Positions 59,071 through 64,000 of a stretch of 64,000 bases of DNA are shown in pieces; positions within the stretch are counted from its first letter, which is position 1; every line of letters starts with the position of its first letter. Location of the stretch: the NCBI GenBank assembly GCA_014132615.1, contig BMAH01000015.1, positions 1-64,000 of the forward strand, read 5' to 3'. This DNA is from Gammaproteobacteria bacterium (lineage in GTDB: Bacteria > Pseudomonadota > Gammaproteobacteria > DSM-16500). A program made the position numbers and the translations under genes. The notes under the pieces were generated by a model. That model was not told where the DNA came from. It saw only the letters and a program-made list of their open reading frames with translations, and searched no databases.

Positions 59071-59505
59071 ATGAAAAAATTATTAGTCATTCTAACTGCT
59101 ATGATGTGCAGTCATGCAATTGCTGCAAAAGAAGAAGTTTATACTAACAAAGCTCCCCAGCCCATTGGTGTTTACTCTCAAGCAATTAAAATAAATAATA
59201 ATATCTATATTTCTGGTCAAATACCGGTTGATCCACTTACTGGCGAACTTATTCAAGGTGATTTTAAAGCCCAAATCAAACAGACGTTTATTAATATCCG
59301 CGAAATTGCTCAAGCTGCAGGCGCGGGAATAAATGATATTGTGAAAATGACAATTTATTTAACGAATTTAAATAATTTTTCTATGGTAAATGAAGTCATG
59401 CTGGAAGTATTTACTAAGCCTTACCCAGCTAGAGCGGTAATTGAGATTAAATCGCTTCCTAAAAATGCCCCTGTGGAAATAGAAGCAATCATACAAAAAA
59501 GTTAA
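59071..59505 (+). CDS. Exported RidA/YjgF family protein
   Basis: The RidA fold is clear: GVYSQAIKINNNIYISGQIP, then NIREIAQAAGAGINDIVKMTIYLTNLNNF, and YPARAVIEIKSLPKNAPVEIEAI. The conserved Arg of YPARA that binds carboxylates is present. Family members hydrolyse reactive enamines/imines to ketoacids in the cytoplasm. Here a signal peptide (MKKLLVILTAMMCSHAIA, cut before AK) precedes the domain, so export is predicted, which is unusual. GAGGAAG lies before the ATG. It converges with the LysR gene with only 3 bp between stops. Confidence 0.9.
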   Translation: MKKLLVILTAMMCSHAIAAKEEVYTNKAPQPIGVYSQAIKINNNIYISGQIPVDPLTGELIQGDFKAQIKQTFINIREIAQAAGAGINDIVKMTIYLTNLNNFSMVNEVMLEVFTKPYPARAVIEIKSLPKNAPVEIEAIIQKS

Positions 59506-59508
59506 TTA

Positions 59509-60423
59509 CTAATAGTTTACATGAGGGAAATTGTCTTCTTTTATTTTTTCTTTGATAAAATCGATGAATGCGCGTATTTTCTTTGGTAAAAATGCTTTAT
59601 CAGAATATAACAGATAAATATAAGAACTGGGCTTGTTAATGGTGGGTAAAATTTCAATAAACTTACCAGTATCGAGCTCATTTTGAATTAAATAATCTGG
59701 CATTCTTCCTATCCCTGCACCAAGAGAAATTAATTGTTTTTGTACTAGTAAGCTATCTGCTTTAATCACATTGCTTAAAGGAAGATTAATAATTTGCTTA
59801 TTTTTATAAAAAGCCCACTGTGGATTAACGGCATTGGCATTATGATTAACTGAGGTGATGCATCGATGATTTTTTAAATCAGTTAATATTTTTGGTAATT
59901 TTTTATTTTTAAAATAGTCAGGAGTGGCGCAAATTACTCTTTTAAATTCTTTGATGGTTAACATGCGTAGACTAGAATCTGCTAATTGATTAGCAATTCT
60001 AAAAGCAAGATGGTAATTATTTTCTACCAAATTCTCATTCATATTTGATAAAGAAAGAGAAATATTTATTTTAGGGTAGCGTTCTGTAAATTCATGTAAA
60101 ATTTGTGGTAAGAATTCAATGCCAAAATCAATAGGCGCCGTTATTTTAAGAGAGCCTTGTATAGCACTAAAATCATTTTTAAGGTTCTCTACTGCTTCAT
60201 CGTAATGCTCTTCAATCAAGCGGCAAGATTCAAAAAATTGCTTACCCGCCTCGGTTAAGACTAATGAGCGTGTGGTGCGATGTAATAATTGACTTCCCAA
60301 TTGCTGCTCTAATTTTTTTACATGGCGGCTTAATTTTGCTTTTGAAATGCCTGTTTTTCTGGCTGCCTCAGAATAATTATTCGCTTTTACAACGGCAACA
60401 AATGATAAAGCTAATTCAATCAT
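59509..60423 (-). CDS. LysR family transcriptional regulator
   Basis: The 304-aa protein has an N-terminal winged helix-turn-helix (about 1-60: ALSFVAVVKANNYSEAARKTGISKAKLSRHVKKLEQQLG) and a periplasmic-binding-type effector domain (about 90-300). The effector-domain starts with GSLKITAPIDFGIEFL, most like the AaeR/DsdC-type subgroup. It is divergent from the diiron oxidase gene with a T-N11-A dyad between them, so it probably controls that pair. Confidence 0.94.
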   Translation of the reverse strand: MIELALSFVAVVKANNYSEAARKTGISKAKLSRHVKKLEQQLGSQLLHRTTRSLVLTEAGKQFFESCRLIEEHYDEAVENLKNDFSAIQGSLKITAPIDFGIEFLPQILHEFTERYPKINISLSLSNMNENLVENNYHLAFRIANQLADSSLRMLTIKEFKRVICATPDYFKNKKLPKILTDLKNHRCITSVNHNANAVNPQWAFYKNKQIINLPLSNVIKADSLLVQKQLISLGAGIGRMPDYLIQNELDTGKFIEILPTINKPSSYIYLLYSDKAFLPKKIRAFIDFIKEKIKEDNFPHVNY

Positions 60424-60437
60424 AACTACCTAATTTT

Positions 60438-60459
60438 ATTGTCTCAAAAATGGAACAAT
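60438..60459. promoter_or_regulatory. Candidate LysR-type operator
   Basis: ATTGT-N12-ACAAT is a clean dyad and contains the T-N11-A core (T60442, A60454) of LysR binding sites. It lies in the 111-bp gap between the LysR gene and the diiron oxidase start; a further ATTGTT occurs about 40 bp downstream. It could act on both divergent promoters. Confidence 0.5.
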
Positions 60460-60534
60460 ATATTATCACAAAAGTCTATTGTTATCAAAATAAAATCAAT
60501 CAATAATGCTTTTTTCAAATTTTTACGAGTGAAA

Positions 60535-61569
60535 ATGGCTATGTTCAAACGAATTCAAGAATTAATTTATACATCAAATCTAGATGAGGTTAACTTAGAA
60601 TGCATTGATTTATATAAAAATATAAATGAGCTTAGCCGGCAAGCTTTTTACGATAAAGATGAAGCCGCGCGCTTAGCTGTGCACCGTATTTTGTATGTAA
60701 TTAACTTAGCTCACTTAGCAATTTCGTGGGAATTACCAGCAAAAAACCTGATGCATCCATTTATTTCTTCTATTAAATATTTACTTGAAAAACATTGGCA
60801 GCAGTCAGAGCAAAGTAAATATGATCATATATTATCTGATATACCTGCAGTAGAAAATTTCCCAGCATGGGTTAAGCAAAAAGTGGCAGAGCATGCTTCT
60901 AATGAATTACACCCACTATTCACCTTCCTGCGTGATGCAGCAACCTTTGAACAAATGCGTGAATTCTTTTTCCAAGAAACACCACTGGAAATGCTTTTTG
61001 GAGACATTCTTGCTTTTATGTTGCCGGGTGTTTATGGATCAATAAAAGTTGAATTTTTAAAAAATTATTGGGATGAAGTAGGGCATGCTGAGGATCATAG
61101 AGTTCATAGAAACCTTCGTGCTAAATTAATGAATACAGTACAAATACCTATTAATTGTTATGTGCAAAATATTGAATTACTCATTTGTGAAGAGCTTGAG
61201 CTAATCAATATGTATCTTAGTTTAGCTACTAACCGCCCTAAACAAAGTGAATTAGTTGGCGTCATGCTAGCAACAGAATTGATGATTCCTAATCGATTTC
61301 AATATTCAATTAAAGGTTGGCAACGTGTTGGGCTCAAGGAAGATGATTTAGATTACTTAATTGAACATACTTCAGTTGATCAAGCCCATTCAGAAGATTG
61401 GTTAAATCAGGTTGTTATGCCTATTTTAATTAATAATCCTGCTGCTATGTCTGAAGTAGTGCTAGGGATTTTTCGCAGGCTTTCGATTGCAATGTCTGTA
61501 TTAGACCGTCTTTACAATAAAATTCAAACAACAGAGACAGCATGTATAGGTAAATTTAAGAGAAAATAA
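60535..61569 (+). CDS. Heme-oxygenase-like diiron oxidase (iron-containing redox enzyme family)
   Basis: The 344-aa form from ATG 60535 leaves room for a divergent promoter; the frame is open further upstream only through a TTG. The diiron ligands of the HDO superfamily can all be placed: Glu181-x2-His184 (WDEVGHAEDH), Glu248 (LATELMIP), His278-x3-Asp282-x2-His285 (IEHTSVDQAHSEDW). This mirrors UndA (E-x2-H, E, H-x3-D-x2-H). HDOs do oxidative decarboxylation, N-oxygenation or C-C cleavage; the substrate here is unknown. It is 1 bp upstream of a desaturase gene, pointing to an acyl or amino-acid derived product. Confidence 0.85.
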   Translation: MAMFKRIQELIYTSNLDEVNLECIDLYKNINELSRQAFYDKDEAARLAVHRILYVINLAHLAISWELPAKNLMHPFISSIKYLLEKHWQQSEQSKYDHILSDIPAVENFPAWVKQKVAEHASNELHPLFTFLRDAATFEQMREFFFQETPLEMLFGDILAFMLPGVYGSIKVEFLKNYWDEVGHAEDHRVHRNLRAKLMNTVQIPINCYVQNIELLICEELELINMYLSLATNRPKQSELVGVMLATELMIPNRFQYSIKGWQRVGLKEDDLDYLIEHTSVDQAHSEDWLNQVVMPILINNPAAMSEVVLGIFRRLSIAMSVLDRLYNKIQTTETACIGKFKRK

Positions 61570-61570
61570 A

Positions 61571-62542
61571 ATGTATAAAAAGGTAATTATCACGAATGCT
61601 AATACGGCGAGAAAGTTATTATCGGATAATGATAAAAATACTATCATTCAGCTTGAAAAGATATCGCCATGGCGAAGTAGTTTTCTCTATATGCAAGTAT
61701 ATGTAGCTATTGCTATAGCGATATTTATAGCAGTAACATTATCGAATTCCCTAATAACATTGCTAGCAATTATCTTTATTGCAGGCCGGCAACACTCTTT
61801 GTATATTTTAAACCATGATGCTAGCCATAATACTTTATTCACTACTAAGAAAATAAATAAGCTAGTTGCCACTTTTTTTTCAAATCTAGTGATGTTTCAT
61901 CATCCAGAAGCTTGGTCTTATATTCAGTGGCGCCGTGTTCATTTAAAGCATCATCAGTATTTGTTTACAGAGGATGATCCAAATTACGTAGGCAGGAAAG
62001 CGGCGGGAGATACAGAAAAAAATTATACTTTTTTGCAATTATTAATGGTTTGTCTATTGGCTGGACCACAAGCAATTAAACTGTTTTTTTTCGGAAAGCA
62101 AGATTACGTCAACCCAAAAATATTTAAATTTAGTAGGGGTAGTATTAATCATTTGGCTTCTCTTTTTTTACCATTTAGGAATGACCAGGAGATGGAAAAG
62201 GAAAGATGCATGAAATTATTATTTTTTTCAGTTACCTTAAGCTTTATTGTCTATTTTGATGCGGGGAAGTTGTTTTTAATTTTTTGGATTGTGCCAATGT
62301 ATTCCTTTTATCCTATGATATTAAAATTCCATGATTTAACAGAACACAATTGGAATACATGTTCCAATGATCTTAATGCTAACACACAGTCTACTAAAAG
62401 AAATGTTATTTTTAAATTGCTATTCAGCATTTTACCTCGAGGATTTCATAGAGAGCATCACATGTTTCCTAAGGTTTCTGTTGTTAATTTAACAAAACTT
62501 AATTATTTATTATATGGAAATGCAAAAAGGTCTAATAAATAA
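61571..62542 (+). CDS. Membrane fatty acid desaturase
   Basis: The 323-aa integral membrane protein has the three histidine boxes: NHDASH (82-86), RVHLKHHQYLFTEDDPN (His124, His127, His128) and FHREHHMFP near the C-terminus. About four membrane segments lie at 40-70, 100-115 and 213-255. The family uses a diiron centre to insert double bonds into acyl chains. It starts 1 bp after the diiron oxidase gene, so the two are certainly co-transcribed under the LysR-flanked promoter. Substrate and position are unknown. Confidence 0.9.
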   Translation: MYKKVIITNANTARKLLSDNDKNTIIQLEKISPWRSSFLYMQVYVAIAIAIFIAVTLSNSLITLLAIIFIAGRQHSLYILNHDASHNTLFTTKKINKLVATFFSNLVMFHHPEAWSYIQWRRVHLKHHQYLFTEDDPNYVGRKAAGDTEKNYTFLQLLMVCLLAGPQAIKLFFFGKQDYVNPKIFKFSRGSINHLASLFLPFRNDQEMEKERCMKLLFFSVTLSFIVYFDAGKLFLIFWIVPMYSFYPMILKFHDLTEHNWNTCSNDLNANTQSTKRNVIFKLLFSILPRGFHREHHMFPKVSVVNLTKLNYLLYGNAKRSNK

Positions 62543-62628
62543 ATTTATTTTGCTGTAATCAGTTGCTTAATACTTCCTGAATTTTTAATATAGCTTACTT
62601 AAAAATAAGTCATTAATTAAGGATAATT

Positions 62629-63573
62629 ATGCAAAGGAATAAAAGGCAAAGAGTTAATTCTAGTCAACAGAATAGGTTGAATGACTTTGAAAGGCTTCCC
62701 CAAGAAGTCCTTTTAAATGTATTCCGCTTTTGTAAAAAAAGTGATTTAGCGCATTTAGCAGCCGTTAGTAAAAAAATAAATCCAATTTCAAATGATGATC
62801 AGTTATGGGTAGATAATGTAATTACTGGGGCAATTTTAAAAAAAATGAATATGAGCGCTAAAGATCTTTATCGTTATAGAAAGTTATTTTTAGATGGAAA
62901 TTATGCCCAGGCTATGGATGAGAAAACTTTTAAAGACACATTAGTGCGATTAGCCAAGCAATGTGAAGGATTGGATTTTGGTGCAACAATAATGCCTGGT
63001 TTAGCGAATAACCTTAATGTTGGATACCCAAAATTATCGTATCATACGACTCGAGGAATGCCTCTTGCAATAGCAAATACAATCGGTTTTTTTAGCAACA
63101 TGTCTGATGAGGATAAGAAGCAAATTAACTCACCTAAATTAAGCTCTACTAATTTGATGGAGTACATGCATGCAATGTTAACAAGTACTTCTATTTCAAC
63201 GTACAATGGATCAAAGGAACATAAAAGGGCGAAATCGGCGATAAAAAATAATCCTTGTGCTATTATTTTTTCAAATGATTGTAATGAGCTGAAACAAATA
63301 TTGAATATAGTAAAAACGTTAAGTGAGGAAGAAGGGTTAACCAGTTTTCCACTAATTTTTGTTGTGACTAGTGATATGGAAATATTAAGCGATAAAGAGC
63401 AATTCAACATTCCTGTGGTAGGGTTTATAGAGCAAAATAGTAAGTCAAATTATTTATGTGCTGTCAGCGCTTATAGAGAAGTATTAAACCGCCTTAATCA
63501 AATAAAAAAAGACCTTCCTTTTGAGCCATTGTCACTGATGTCCACAATAACAAATTTTATTATGGGTAAATAA
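62629..63573 (+). CDS. F-box domain protein, putative effector (314 aa)
   Basis: Residues 19-62 match a eukaryotic F-box: DFERLPQEVLLNVFRFCKKS, then DLAHLAAVSKKI, then DDQLWVDNVI (the L-P-x-E and L-W anchor positions are all present). F-boxes bind Skp1 in SCF ubiquitin ligases. The N-terminus is basic (MQRNKRQR) and could serve nuclear import. The remaining 250 residues are a mixed alpha/beta region with no recognised family (ends FEPLSLMSTITNFIMGK). AAGGA precedes the ATG. A function in redirecting host ubiquitination is inferred by analogy with Legionella F-box effectors. Confidence 0.85.
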   Translation: MQRNKRQRVNSSQQNRLNDFERLPQEVLLNVFRFCKKSDLAHLAAVSKKINPISNDDQLWVDNVITGAILKKMNMSAKDLYRYRKLFLDGNYAQAMDEKTFKDTLVRLAKQCEGLDFGATIMPGLANNLNVGYPKLSYHTTRGMPLAIANTIGFFSNMSDEDKKQINSPKLSSTNLMEYMHAMLTSTSISTYNGSKEHKRAKSAIKNNPCAIIFSNDCNELKQILNIVKTLSEEEGLTSFPLIFVVTSDMEILSDKEQFNIPVVGFIEQNSKSNYLCAVSAYREVLNRLNQIKKDLPFEPLSLMSTITNFIMGK

Positions 63574-63586
63574 TTGTTGTAGCTCT

Positions 63587-63634
63587 GATCAGATCTGACA
63601 GCTTTCTTACTTATTAAAGCATAGCTGTCAGATC
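63587..63634. repeat. Dispersed palindromic repeat, copy 2
   Basis: TGATCAGATCTGACAG (63586-63601) repeats copy 1 at 32485. GATCTGACAGCT (63592-63603) pairs with AGCTGTCAGATC (63623-63634), a 12-bp stem with a 19-nt spacer of sequence related to copy 1 (TTTCT.A.TTAT.AAA). It lies 13 bp after the F-box gene stop. Confidence 0.75.
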
Positions 63635-63927
63635 ATGTTAACTGGAAAATTTAATCAGAGAGATAGTTCATATCAATGTCAGGCTTTTCTTCACTTACAA
63701 TTACAATTAAATTGCCCGGATTCATTTTCGCATTGCTTGAGCGGTATCTTGCATGGTTGGATTTTGGATGGTGCCTACATTACATTGACAGATGAAACCA
63801 GTAAACATGATTATGCTCTGATACTATTTATATTTACATAGTATCAAAAATAATCTGGCAATATTAATTCTCATCAAGGTTTAAAATCCTGCGCAAATTG
63901 AAAATAAATTTGCACGGTAATATCCTG
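63635..63927. other. Intergenic stretch with no supported gene
   Basis: Short frames exist on both strands (for example 63635-63841 plus), but none has a ribosome-binding site, signal peptide or family resemblance. The hairpin GCAAATT / AATTTGC (63893-63913) lacks a T tract. It may be decayed coding sequence next to the palindromic element. Confidence 0.4.
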
Positions 63928-64000
63928 CTAACGTCTAACTAATACCCTCGCTAGTTCTTGTTCTTGAGCTTTGCGCTCATTTTTGATCCTTTCATATCGT
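63928..64000 (-). CDS. Possible 3' end of a gene entering from the right edge
   Basis: Reading leftward from the window edge, a frame gives 23 codons (ending KAQEQELARVLVRR) and a TAG at 63928-63930. The Lys/Glu/Gln-rich helical look suggests the end of a real protein, but a stretch this short can be open by chance. Confidence 0.25.
   Translation of the reverse strand, partial: RYERIKNERKAQEQELARVLVRR

Noticed and set aside
63635-63841. 68-codon frame after the palindromic repeat
   Set aside because: It begins inside the region next to the repeat arm, lacks start signals, and has no recognisable features.

Overview
The window is AT-rich chromosomal DNA from a gammaproteobacterium. Conserved core genes (mreBCD, mrdA-rodA, eno-ftsB-surE-nlpD-rpoS, hda, ihfB, gatCAB, metG) sit among large orphan proteins. 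Several of these carry ankyrin-type repeats and one has a clear eukaryotic-type F-box. PPi-dependent phosphofructokinase, an orphan RnfB-like protein and this effector-like cargo suggest a host-associated member of the Legionellales (Legionella/Coxiella/Berkiella-like). That placement is inference. No secretion-system gene, rRNA, tRNA, CRISPR array or transposase gene was recognised.

Layout. 1-3.6 kb: a truncated DUF4143 protein, DUF1841-nth, an ArnC-like glycosyltransferase and rnhB. 3.6-6.1 kb: a small exported protein and a 673-aa orphan. 6.1-17.5 kb is mostly envelope biology on the minus strand: rmuC, then a tight run mrdA-rodA-mltB-rlpA-rseP, then a PagL-like outer-membrane protein and an M48 protease with LemA. 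An O-methyltransferase follows on the plus strand. 17.6-21.1 kb: a very large fused flavin/iron-sulfur oxidoreductase. 21.3-32.4 kb: an orphan, gatCAB, and divergently mreBCD-yhdP plus a small gene. 32.5-40.1 kb is an accessory island of effector-like genes: a 927-aa ankyrin protein, a degraded NTF2-like gene, and an ankyrin protein and a small protein that share an unnamed domain and flank a 656-aa orphan. 40.2-44.5 kb: rnfB-like, metG, mrp, dcd. 44.7-46.6 kb: another ankyrin protein. 46.7-54.9 kb: ihfB, an ArnT-like transferase, DUF2066-hda, eno-ftsB-surE-nlpD-rpoS. 55.0-57.0 kb: a paralogue of the 656-aa protein. 57-64 kb: pfp, a hemerythrin-like protein, an exported RidA, a LysR regulator divergent from a heme-oxygenase-like diiron oxidase plus membrane fatty-acid desaturase, an F-box protein, and a palindromic repeat also present at 32.5 kb.

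How the genes work together. mrdA/rodA/mreBCD/mltB/rlpA/nlpD/ftsB cover elongation, septation and peptidoglycan remodelling. gatCAB and metG serve translation, hda controls replication initiation, rpoS the stationary phase. The accessory parts most worth attention are (1) the paralogous 656/633-aa proteins with a shared C-terminal domain, (2) the small domain shared by two genes flanking one of them, (3) the F-box protein, (4) the LysR-controlled diiron oxidase plus desaturase pair, and (5) the dispersed palindrome. Several starts were moved from the longest frame on ribosome-binding-site and family-length grounds. mreC appears to begin at an ATT codon.
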